NCBI RefSeq assembly: GCF_016798325.1
Contig: NZ_JAERVO010000002.1
Span: 682,001-746,000, forward strand
Direction: 5' to 3'
Length of the DNA stretch: 64,000 nt
Origin: Marinobacter mangrovi
GTDB taxonomy: Bacteria > Pseudomonadota > Gammaproteobacteria > Pseudomonadales > Oleiphilaceae
The position numbers were made by a program, and so were the translations under genes. The notes under the pieces were generated by a model. That model was not told the origin of the DNA and made no database searches. It was given only the letters and a program-made list of their open reading frames with translations. The first letter of the stretch is position 1, and each line of letters opens with the position of its first letter. Positions 17,715 through 26,400 of the stretch are shown one piece after another.

Positions 17715-19570
17715 GGTGTATCGCCTTCCATTTGTTGCTGGTTGCCGCGCTCACGGTATTGGTAAAGGAATTTGCGGCGCATCAGGCCGGACGGGTCGTC
17801 CGGTATCCGCCGAAGCCATTGTTCCTGGCTCTGGGTCAGTTGCTTTTCATCGCCGGCCTTGTCGGCAGGCTGGGGCTCGGCCTGGGCTTCCTGGCCGGAT
17901 TTCTCGCCGGACTGCCCCTGTTGCTGGGCGGACTGGCGTTGGGATTGCTGATCGTCCTGTTTTTGTTGGCCAGATTGCTGCTGGGATTGATTCTGCTCTC
18001 CCTGCTTGCCCTGGTCGGCGTTCTGGTCCTGCTGGGACGGGTTCTGCCCCTGCTGGCTGTTCTGCTGTTGTTGCGAAGAGGACGGGTCCTGGTTGGGCTT
18101 GTTCTGCTGACCCTGACCGGACTGGCCCTGCTGTTTCTGCTTCTGGTCCGACGACTTGTTGTCCTGTTTCTGCTGGTTCTGTTGATTCTGCTTTTGCTGC
18201 TGTTTTTGCTGTTGCTCCAGCAGTTTCTTCACCAGGTCGCGGTTGAACCGGGCGTCCTGGTTGTCCGGATTTTTCTCAAGCGCCTTGTCGTAGGCGGCCA
18301 GGGCGTCCTTGAGGTTGCCCTTGCGGGCGAGGGCGTTGCCGCGGTTGTACTGGGCATCCGCTGAATCCGCCTTGGCGAAGGCATCGGCGGCACGGTCGTA
18401 GTCGCCGGCCCGATAGAGGGCGGAACCTTTCCAGTCGCTGTCGTCCAGCTTATCGGCGGCGACCGCCGGGTCCTTCTGGATCAGCTCCTCGGCACGCTGG
18501 TCCGGGCGGCTCCACCAGTCGTCCCAGTCCATGGCCTGGGCGGGCTGTGGCATCAGCGGCAGCAGCACCAGAGGAATCAACAGCAGGGCGCCGCGGCGCC
18601 AGGCAATGAGGGCCAGCGGCGCAGCCAGCCACAGCAGCCAGTAGCCGTCGTCCTTCCAGCGTTTGACGGTCAGGTCGCGCTTGCTTTCCTGCCAGTCGTC
18701 GCTGTCCTGCGAGCGCAGTTCCAGGGTGCGGATATCGTCATCGTCCAGCGTGACCGGCGAACTGAGACCGCCCGTGGCGCTTGCCAGCTGGGCGAGTCGA
18801 TCCGGCTGAGCCTTGGCGATCACCACGTGGTCGCCGTCCCGGATAAAGCCGCGCTTGGGCAGCGGTATCGGGCCGCCTTCTCGGGTGCCCACCACCAGGG
18901 TACTGAGGCTGTAGGGCGAACCCTGCAGGGTTTCGCGGATGGACTGGTAGTCGCTGGCGCGCAGCGCGTCGGTGACCAGCAGGATGCGGCCTTTGCCGGG
19001 CGCGCCCTGTTCGAGCAGTTGTTCCGCCTCTTCCACGCCCAGGTCGGCGCGGTTACCGCTGGCGGGCATCATGAAGGGATCGATCACATCCAGCAGGCTC
19101 TCGATGGTGCGGCCGTCATCGGTCAGCGGCGTGACCACATGGGCATCGCCAGAATAGACCACCAGCGCCGTGAAGCTGCTCCCGCGCTGGGCCAAAATGT
19201 CGCGGATCTTGCGCTTGGCCTGGGTCAGCCGGTCCGGATCCACATCCTGGGCCAGCATCGACAGGGACAGGTCCAGCACCACCACCAGGCTGTCGTTTTC
19301 CTGCATCAGGGGCGTGGGTGCCTCGCGCCAGCTGGGGCCGGACAGGGCCAGGGCACAGGCGATCACCAAGGTGCCGAGGATAATGCCCGGGCGTTTACGG
19401 CGAGCGTTCTGCTCCACCGCTTCGCCCAGCAGCGGCCGCAGCAGCGCCTCGGGGATCACCCGGGCCCAACCGCTCTGACCTTCACCCTGGAAACGCAGCA
19501 GGAAGGGAATCAGGGGCAGCAGCACCAGGAGCAGTAACCAGAGCGGCCGCACGAAGTGGAAGTCAGCCAT
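17708..19570 (-). CDS. batB: BatB/BatC fusion: VWA domain plus TPR and Gln-rich tail
   Basis: 620 residues. Two N-terminal membrane helices (about 8-24 and 62-80) are followed by a von Willebrand A domain with the MIDAS motif DLSLS (about 97-101), two more helices near 310-345 and a TPR region (about 380-440, DAQYNRGNALARKGN). About 130 residues made almost only of Gln, Asn, Ser, Lys and Gly follow, then a conserved tail, WLRRIPDDPSGLMRRKF. BatB and BatC are separate genes in many bacteria. It overlaps batA by 8 bp. Confidence 0.92.
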   Translation of the reverse strand: MADFHFVRPLWLLLLVLLPLIPFLLRFQGEGQSGWARVIPEALLRPLLGEAVEQNARRKRPGIILGTLVIACALALSGPSWREAPTPLMQENDSLVVVLDLSLSMLAQDVDPDRLTQAKRKIRDILAQRGSSFTALVVYSGDAHVVTPLTDDGRTIESLLDVIDPFMMPASGNRADLGVEEAEQLLEQGAPGKGRILLVTDALRASDYQSIRETLQGSPYSLSTLVVGTREGGPIPLPKRGFIRDGDHVVIAKAQPDRLAQLASATGGLSSPVTLDDDDIRTLELRSQDSDDWQESKRDLTVKRWKDDGYWLLWLAAPLALIAWRRGALLLIPLVLLPLMPQPAQAMDWDDWWSRPDQRAEELIQKDPAVAADKLDDSDWKGSALYRAGDYDRAADAFAKADSADAQYNRGNALARKGNLKDALAAYDKALEKNPDNQDARFNRDLVKKLLEQQQKQQQKQNQQNQQKQDNKSSDQKQKQQGQSGQGQQNKPNQDPSSSQQQQNSQQGQNPSQQDQNADQGKQGEQNQSQQQSGQQKQDDQQSQRQSAQQQGQSGEKSGQEAQAEPQPADKAGDEKQLTQSQEQWLRRIPDDPSGLMRRKFLYQYRERGNQQQMEGDTPW

Positions 19571-20573
19571 GACTCACCTCCGGAACGTCACGCCGGCGCA
19601 CGTGGGACAGCAATTGACCGATCAACAGCAGGGCCACGGCCAGGCCCGCCGGCCAGTAGAACAGGTCGATGGTGGGGCGATACTGTTTGCCTTCCAGTTC
19701 GATCGGCTCCAGTTTGTTGATGGTTTCGTAGATGGATTCCAGCTCCGGGGTGCTGCGGGCGCGGAAATACTGGCCGCCGGTCTGGCTGGCAATGCGCTTG
19801 AGCAGGTCTTCGTCCAGATCCCGGGACGGGTTGATCTTGCGGGTACCCAGGAAGCCGCGTTGCAACATGGCTTCAGCACCAATGCCGATGGTGTAGATGC
19901 GCACGCCGGCGGCTGCGGCGATTTCGGCGGCCTTGTCGGGGCTGACTTCGCCGGCGGTGTTGGCGCCGTCGGTAAGCAGGATCAGCACCCGCTGCTCCTG
20001 GGGGCGGTCCCGCAGGCGTTTCACCGCCAGACCGATGGCGTCGCCAATCGCCGTGGCCCGGCCCGCCATGCCCAGCTGCGCTTCCTGCAACAGCGTCTGG
20101 ATGGTCTCGTGGTCGAAGGATAACGGCGCCTGGATGTAAGGCTGGGTACCGAACAACAGCAGCCCGAGGCGATCGCCTTCCCGGCGCTTGATGAATTCAT
20201 CAAGGACGTTCTTGACCGCCGTCAGCCGGTTCACCTGGCGCTGGCCCACGATCATGTCCTCCTCTTCCATACTGGGTGAGATGTCCACCGCCATCAGCAG
20301 GTCGCGACCGGTGACCGGCAGGTTGACGCCTTCGCCGATGTACTGGGGTCGGGCGAGGGCAGCGACCAGCAGCATCCACGCCACCAGCAGTACCACCTTC
20401 TGCCACAGGCTGCGGGCATTGCCGCTGCGGCTGACGCCGGGCAGGTCCGCCAGCCAGTGCCCCACGGGGATGGCCGGCGCGGCCACCTGATCGGCATCGG
20501 TCTTGCGACGCCGCCACCACAGCAGCGGTAGCAGCACCAGCAGCAACAGCCAGGGATAGGCAAAACTCAGCAT
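19563..20573 (-). CDS. batA: BatA-type VWA domain membrane protein
   Basis: 336 residues. It has two N-terminal transmembrane helices (about 5-20 and 58-76), a VWA domain with the MIDAS motif DISPS near residue 96 and LLTDGANTAGE near 200, and a C-terminal helix near 310-328. VWA proteins of this type are thought to be partners of MoxR ATPases at the membrane. It overlaps the genes on both sides by 7-8 bp, which suggests translational coupling through the operon. Confidence 0.92.
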   Translation of the reverse strand: MLSFAYPWLLLLVLLPLLWWRRRKTDADQVAAPAIPVGHWLADLPGVSRSGNARSLWQKVVLLVAWMLLVAALARPQYIGEGVNLPVTGRDLLMAVDISPSMEEEDMIVGQRQVNRLTAVKNVLDEFIKRREGDRLGLLLFGTQPYIQAPLSFDHETIQTLLQEAQLGMAGRATAIGDAIGLAVKRLRDRPQEQRVLILLTDGANTAGEVSPDKAAEIAAAAGVRIYTIGIGAEAMLQRGFLGTRKINPSRDLDEDLLKRIASQTGGQYFRARSTPELESIYETINKLEPIELEGKQYRPTIDLFYWPAGLAVALLLIGQLLSHVRRRDVPEVSHG

Positions 20574-21052
20574 TTCTGCCCTCCCAGCCAGCGTTCAGCC
20601 AGCGCCCGGGCCTGGTCCGGTTCGATGCCCGGTGACGGGCGCCAGGCGGCGTTTACCAGGGCTTCCACCTGCTGGCGCTCCAGCGTCGGTTCGGTGCGGG
20701 CGAGAAAATCGGTCCACTGCGACCCGCTCAGGGCATCCGGATGCTGGTCCGGGTAGCGCTGGCGGGCGCAGCGTTTGAGCAGGGCATTGAGCTCGGTAAA
20801 CCAGTCGTTGTCGGACCGGGCAGAGGCGCTGAGCCGGGCCAATTCCTGTTTGGCGTCGTGAATCCAGCGGTTGCGCCGGTGCCGGCGCCAGACCCACCAG
20901 AGGACGGCCGCCACCAGAATCAGCACCAGCGCGGCAAGAACCCACCAGCCGGGCGCGGGCGGCCAGAAGCCGCCGGGCTCGGGCAGGTGGATGTCCCGCA
21001 GTTGTGCGAGAGGATCGCCCTGGTTCATGGGTTGTTGTACTGCCTGTGTCAT
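20567..21052 (-). CDS. DUF4381 family membrane protein
   Basis: 161 residues. One membrane helix near residue 38-55 follows a Pro/Trp-rich stretch (PGFWPPAPGWWVL in outline), and a cytoplasmic helical domain follows. This is the standard DUF4381 pattern, and the family is found almost only in Bat/MoxR operons. The role is unknown. It lies 22 bp after the DUF58 gene. Confidence 0.9.
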   Translation of the reverse strand: MTQAVQQPMNQGDPLAQLRDIHLPEPGGFWPPAPGWWVLAALVLILVAAVLWWVWRRHRRNRWIHDAKQELARLSASARSDNDWFTELNALLKRCARQRYPDQHPDALSGSQWTDFLARTEPTLERQQVEALVNAAWRPSPGIEPDQARALAERWLGGQKC

Positions 21053-21074
21053 GCTGTTGTTGTGACCGTTGTGC

Positions 21075-22010
21075 TTATCCCAGTCGGCCCCGCGGGCCGA
21101 GCACGGTTTTCAGGACCTGCGCCGGCTGCTGCCCGGTGTAGATCGGGACGGCTTTGACACCGGCCAGACTGAAGCAGCGGTCCACCTGGTATTCGTGTTC
21201 CGCCACTTTCGCCTGGAAGGCCTCGCGGAAGGCGGCATTCCCGGCATCAAACCAGAGCGGCCCGTCCGGTCCGGCCACCGCAAAGCGGCCCCGTTCCGGC
21301 AGCGCCTGCTCCAGCGGATCGATGATGCGCAGGGCGCTGATCGTATTGTGCCGGGCCAGTTGCGCAATCAGCGCCGGAGTCTCGGGCGACAGGTTAATAA
21401 AGTCGCTGATGATGAAAACACGGCTGCCGGTGTGGGCGATACGACGTGCCTCACGCAACGCTTCATCCAGTTTACTCCCGGTCGCGCTTTGGCCCGAGCG
21501 GCCGGTGTGGTCGTCCTGGCGCTGCACCAGACTGTCCAGCAGGCGCACCACGGCGCGTCGGCGGCGGGCCGGTCGCAGTACGTCGCACTGTCGGTCGGAG
21601 AAGACGATGCCACCCACCTGGTCGCCTGCAAACAGGCCCAGCCAGGCAATCAGCCCGGCCACCTGCGCCGCACGCACGCGCTTGTAGGCACCTTCGCTGC
21701 CGAAATACAGCGAGTCGCCCAGATCGCACAGGATCAGCAGCGGGCGTTCCCGTTCCTCTTCGTAGAGTTTGGTGTGCGGCTGTTGCCGGCGCGCGGTTAC
21801 CCGCCAGTCGATGCTGCGGATGTCATCGCCGGGCTGGTAGAGCCGCACTTCCGAGAACACCATGCCGCGGCCTTTCTGCCGCGAGCGGTTGACGCCGGCC
21901 TGGCGTACGGTGACCGGTCGCGTGCCGGGCAGACGCAGGGCACGGGCGTCCGCCTGCAGGCGGATCAGCTCCGGCAGGTCAATGCGAATCAGTGGAGAGG
22001 CGTCCGGCAT
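21075..22010 (-). CDS. DUF58 domain protein
   Basis: 311 residues. The signature region DDIRSIDWRVTARR near residue 70 and the following Glu-rich strand LYEEERERPLLILCDLG are diagnostic of DUF58, a VWA-like family that travels with MoxR ATPases. No membrane segment is seen, so it is probably cytoplasmic. It starts 4 bp after the moxR stop codon. Confidence 0.93.
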   Translation of the reverse strand: MPDASPLIRIDLPELIRLQADARALRLPGTRPVTVRQAGVNRSRQKGRGMVFSEVRLYQPGDDIRSIDWRVTARRQQPHTKLYEEERERPLLILCDLGDSLYFGSEGAYKRVRAAQVAGLIAWLGLFAGDQVGGIVFSDRQCDVLRPARRRRAVVRLLDSLVQRQDDHTGRSGQSATGSKLDEALREARRIAHTGSRVFIISDFINLSPETPALIAQLARHNTISALRIIDPLEQALPERGRFAVAGPDGPLWFDAGNAAFREAFQAKVAEHEYQVDRCFSLAGVKAVPIYTGQQPAQVLKTVLGPRGRLG

Positions 22011-22014
22011 GGTG

Positions 22015-22977
22015 TCAGGCGGCCACCGGTACCCGATCGATCAGGCGCTGGATAACGTCGTCCGGCGTGATCCCATCGGCCTCGGCTTCGAAAGTCAGCA
22101 GCACGCGATGGCGCAGTACGTCGAATGCGATCGCACGCACGTCGTCCGGGCTGACGAAGTCCCGGCCGTCCAGCCAGGCCTTGGCGCGGGCGCAGCGGTC
22201 CAGCGCAATGGTGCCGCGCGGACTGGCACCGAAAGCGATCCAGCGGGCCAGATCGGCGTCCAGCGTGTCCGGCTGGCGGGTGGCCAGCACCAGCGCCACC
22301 AGGTAATCCTCGACCGCCTCCGCCATGTACAGTTCGCTGGCGTCCAGGCGGGCCTGGAAGATGTCATCGGCACGCAGGCGCAGGTCCGTCGGTGCGATGC
22401 CCTGTTGGTAATCGCGCCGCGCCAGGTGGAGGATGTCTCGCTCGGCGCCCGCATCCGGGTAGTCGATGGTGACGTGCATCAGGAACCGGTCCAGCTGCGC
22501 CTCGGGCAGGGGATAGGTGCCTTCCTGCTCGATCGGGTTCTGGGTGGCCATGACCAGGAACAGGCGGTCCAGCGGGAAGGTTTTCATGCCCACGCTGACC
22601 TGGCGTTCGCCCATGGCTTCCAGCAGGGCGGATTGCACCTTGGCCGGCGCCCGGTTGATTTCATCGGCCAGCACCAGATTGTGGAAGATCGGCCCTTTCT
22701 GGAATTCGAACAGGCCGGTCTCGGCGCGGTAGATTTCAGAGCCGGTCACGTCCGAGGGCAACAAATCGGGCGTGAACTGGATGCGGTGAAAGTCCCCTTC
22801 GATGTGGTCGGACAGGGTCTTGATGGCGGTGGTCTTGGCCAGACCCGGGGCGCCTTCCACCAGCAGGTGGCCGTCGGCGAGCAGGGCAATCAGCAGCCGG
22901 TCCACCAGCTTTTCCTGCCCTATGATCCTTTTCGCTAATTGGGATCGCAGATCCCCGAATATACGCTGTAACGACAT
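22015..22977 (-). CDS. MoxR family AAA+ ATPase
   Basis: 320 residues. Walker A is GAPGLAKTTA (about 40-49), Walker B LVLADEINRAP near 105, sensor 1 MATQNPIEQEGTYPLPEAQLDRF in outline near 145-167, and arginine-rich sensor 2 ARGTI-like GASPRGTIAL near 255. MoxR proteins act as chaperone-like ATPases on VWA partners. It is the first gene of the six-gene operon moxR-DUF58-DUF4381-batA-batB-batD, so the operon promoter should lie in the 434-bp gap before it. Confidence 0.95.
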   Translation of the reverse strand: MSLQRIFGDLRSQLAKRIIGQEKLVDRLLIALLADGHLLVEGAPGLAKTTAIKTLSDHIEGDFHRIQFTPDLLPSDVTGSEIYRAETGLFEFQKGPIFHNLVLADEINRAPAKVQSALLEAMGERQVSVGMKTFPLDRLFLVMATQNPIEQEGTYPLPEAQLDRFLMHVTIDYPDAGAERDILHLARRDYQQGIAPTDLRLRADDIFQARLDASELYMAEAVEDYLVALVLATRQPDTLDADLARWIAFGASPRGTIALDRCARAKAWLDGRDFVSPDDVRAIAFDVLRHRVLLTFEAEADGITPDDVIQRLIDRVPVAA

Positions 22978-23411
22978 TGATCCTTCCGTTTGTTTCGGAG
23001 CTGTTGAAAAAGCCCATGCTGTGGCGAGTTGCAGTGTTGCACAGTGTTTCCATTAGATCTGCCCATCAGGTGGACATTCCTTGCTGCGCGTCATGTATCC
23101 CGCAATCGCCGTCTGATCTTTTTCAACCACTCCCTGCCATTTTTCTGTTTCGGACCGCATCGGACGAAAAGCACCCCGGGGTCGTCATGAACGATTCGTA
23201 GGGTGCTTAGGTTGCAAACCAGTCCGGGGTCCGTATTGACCACAATCGCTGTAAGCGACCAGTGTTTGTAACCTACCAGCAAAAATCAAGGGTTTGACTA
23301 TGCTAGTGGAGTAAGCCAGCTGCCTGTCATGACCCGGTAGTGGAACCCAGTCTGTGACAGGTCTCCACTGGATTTGTTTATTAACATTCATTCAGAAAGT
23401 TGGGGTAGCAC
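22978..23411. other. 434-bp intergenic region between divergent moxR and glutamate dehydrogenase genes
   Basis: It holds an inverted repeat GTTGAAAAAG (23003-23012) / CTTTTTCAAC (23118-23127) about 105 bp apart, and a short motif TGTGACAGGTCTC at 23353-23365 that is also found in front of the DUF6160-like gene. No gene, terminator or convincing promoter pair is visible. Promoters for both flanking genes must lie here. Confidence 0.4.
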
Positions 23412-26400
23412 ATGAACGCGCTGACGGTGACCAGCAAGGACCAGTTCCATGACTTGCTGGCCGAAGCCTTTGCCGAAAAGATCAACAAGACCGAAGCGAA
23501 GAAGATCAGTGAATTTGCAGTTCAACATTTATCCCACCTGCCGCTTGATGAACTCCTGGCCCGCCGGTTTGCCGATGTCTACGGTTCCGTGCTCGCCGCC
23601 TGGAAGTTCATCCAGAACCGCGCGGCAGCGGATTCACCGGTGGCGGTGTTCAACCCGGACCTGGAAAGCGACGGCTGGCAGTCGACCCACTCCGTTATCT
23701 TTATCCTCCACCCGAACATCCCGTTCCTGATTGACTCGATCCGCATCGCCATCAACCAGCGCGAAATCGGAACCCACACGCTCTACCACGCGATCCTCCA
23801 GGTGGAGCGCGACCGCAACGGCAAGCTCAAGAAACTCCACGACCGGGACAGCAAGGCGAGTAAGGCGAAGACCAGTTACGAGGCGATGATCGTGCTGGAG
23901 ATCGACCGGCACAGCGACCCGGAAGAGCTGCGCGGTCTGGAAGACGAGCTGCAGCAGGTGCTGCAGGAAGTGCGCATCGCCGTGGACGACTTCCCGGCCA
24001 TGAAGGCCAAGTCCGCCGAGATCCTGAAAGAGCTGGACAACTGCAAGGCCAAGATCAGCAACGACGATATCAAGGAAGCACACCGTTTCCTGGAATGGCT
24101 GGCGGACGATCACTTCACCTTCCTGGGCTACGACGAATACGACTTCGTCAAAGAGAAGGGCGGCATGCTGGTCACCCAGGTGCCGAATTCCGAGATGGGC
24201 ATCCTGCGGGTCCACAACGAACGGCCGGTCAAAGTCCGGCTGGAAGAGCTGCCCCAGCGCACCCGCACCGAGATGACCCGCACCGACGACATCTTCATCT
24301 TCGCCAAGTCGGCCCAGCGTTCACGAGTGCATCGGCCGGCCTATCCCGACTACATCGCGGTGAAGAAATTCAACGCCAAGGGCGAGGTGATCGGTGAACG
24401 CCGTTTCCTCGGCCTGTACACCTCCCACGTCTACCAGGAGCGCCCTGACCAGATCCCACTGCTGCGCCGCAAGATCACCGAAGTGATCAAGCGCTCCGGC
24501 TTTCTGCGGGACGACTACGCCGGCAAGGAGCTGGACCAGATCCTGACGGTCTACCCCCGCGATGAACTCTTCCAGATCGAAGCGGACGAGCTGTACCGGG
24601 TGGCGTTGGACATCCTCTACATTCAGGAACGCCGCATGATCAAGGTGTTCATGCGCGAGGACGTGTACGGTCAGTTCGTCACCTGCCTGGCGTTCTTCCC
24701 GCGGGACATCTACAACACCGAGCTGCGTCTGAACGTGGAACAGGTGTTGATGGAACGCCTGGGCGCCGAAGACATCGAGTTCGTCACCCACTTCTCCGAA
24801 TCGGTGCTGGCCCGAGTCCAGTTCACCATCCGCGTGCCGCAGGTGGAAAACCGGCAACTGCCGGTCCACGACATTCAGGAGCAGGTGATCGCCCTGGCGC
24901 AGTCCTGGCGCGACGGCCTGTCCGACGCCTTGCATGAGACCCACGGCGAGGAGCGCGGCAACGAGCTGATCCGTCTCTACCGCAACGCCTTCCCCGGCAG
25001 CTACCGGGACAAGTTCTCACCACGCCGGGCGGCGATCGACCTGGAGCACATCGTCGACGCGGCGAACAGCTCCCAGCTGGAAATGAGTTTCTACCGCGCT
25101 CTGGAAGAGGAAGAGAGCACCGTTCACTTCAAGCTGTTTGCGCCCGACGAGCAGTTGCCGCTCTCCGACGTACTGCCGATTTTCCATAATCTCGGCTTCC
25201 GGGTGCTGGGCGAACACCCCTTTGAGGTGGTGGACCGTAACGGTCGTTCGGTGTGGATCCACGACTTCTCGCTGCAGGCCTACACCGGCAAGATCGTCGA
25301 TATCCACCGCATCCGGCCGATCTTCGAAGACCTGTTCCGCCGGGTCTGGTACGGCGAGGCGGAGAACGACAACTTCAACCGCCTGATCCTGGCCTGCTAC
25401 CTGGACTGGCGGCAGATCGCGATGCTGCGGTCCTACGCGCGCTACATGCGCCAGATCCGCATCTCCAACAGTCAGACGTTCATTTCCAACACGCTGGTCA
25501 ACCACGTCGGCCTGGCGCAGAACCTGCTCGACTTCTTTGCCGTGCGGTTCGATCCCGAGCGCAACCAGAGTGCCGGCAAGAGCGCTGCGGCCCAGCAGAA
25601 GCTGGAGCTGGAGTTCAACGCCGGCCTGGACGACGTGGAAAACCTCAGTGAGGACCGCGTCCTGCGCCTGTACCTGGACCTGATGAAGGCCACCCAGCGC
25701 ACCAACTACTTCCAGGCGGACGCCGACGGCAACCACAAGCCGTACATCAGCTACAAGTTCCGTCCGTCCGAGATCCCGGACATGCCGCTGCCCATGCCCA
25801 TGTTCGAGATCTACGTCTACTCGCCGCGGGTGGAAGGTGTACACCTGCGCGGCGGCAAGGTGGCTCGCGGCGGCCTGCGCTGGTCGGATCGCTTCGAGGA
25901 CTACCGCACCGAGATCCTGGGGCTGGTGAAGGCCCAGCAGGTCAAGAACGCGGTCATCGTGCCGGTGGGGGCCAAGGGCGGCTTCGTCGCCAAGCAACTG
26001 CCGGACGGCGGCGATCGCGACGCCTTCCAGCGTGAGGGTATCGAGGCCTACAAGACCTTCGTGCGCGGCCTGCTGGATGTCACGGACAACCTGATTGACG
26101 GCGCCATCCGCCCACCGCAGAACGTGGTGCGCCACGACGAGGATGACCACTATCTGGTCGTCGCGGCCGACAAGGGCACCGCCACCTTCTCTGACATCGC
26201 CAACGGCCTGTCGAAGGAATACGACTTCTGGCTCGGTGACGCTTTCGCGTCCGGCGGCAGCCAGGGTTACGACCACAAGAAGATGGGCATCACCGCCAAG
26301 GGCGCCTGGGTGTCCGTGGAGCGTCACTTCCGCGAACTGGGCATCAACCCGGCGACGGACGACTTCACCGTGATCGGGATCGGCGACATGGCCGGGGACG

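Noticed and set aside
23003-23127. Inverted repeat GTTGAAAAAG / CTTTTTCAAC as a small transposon
   Set aside because: Only 10 bp match, no target duplication and no other copy in the window.
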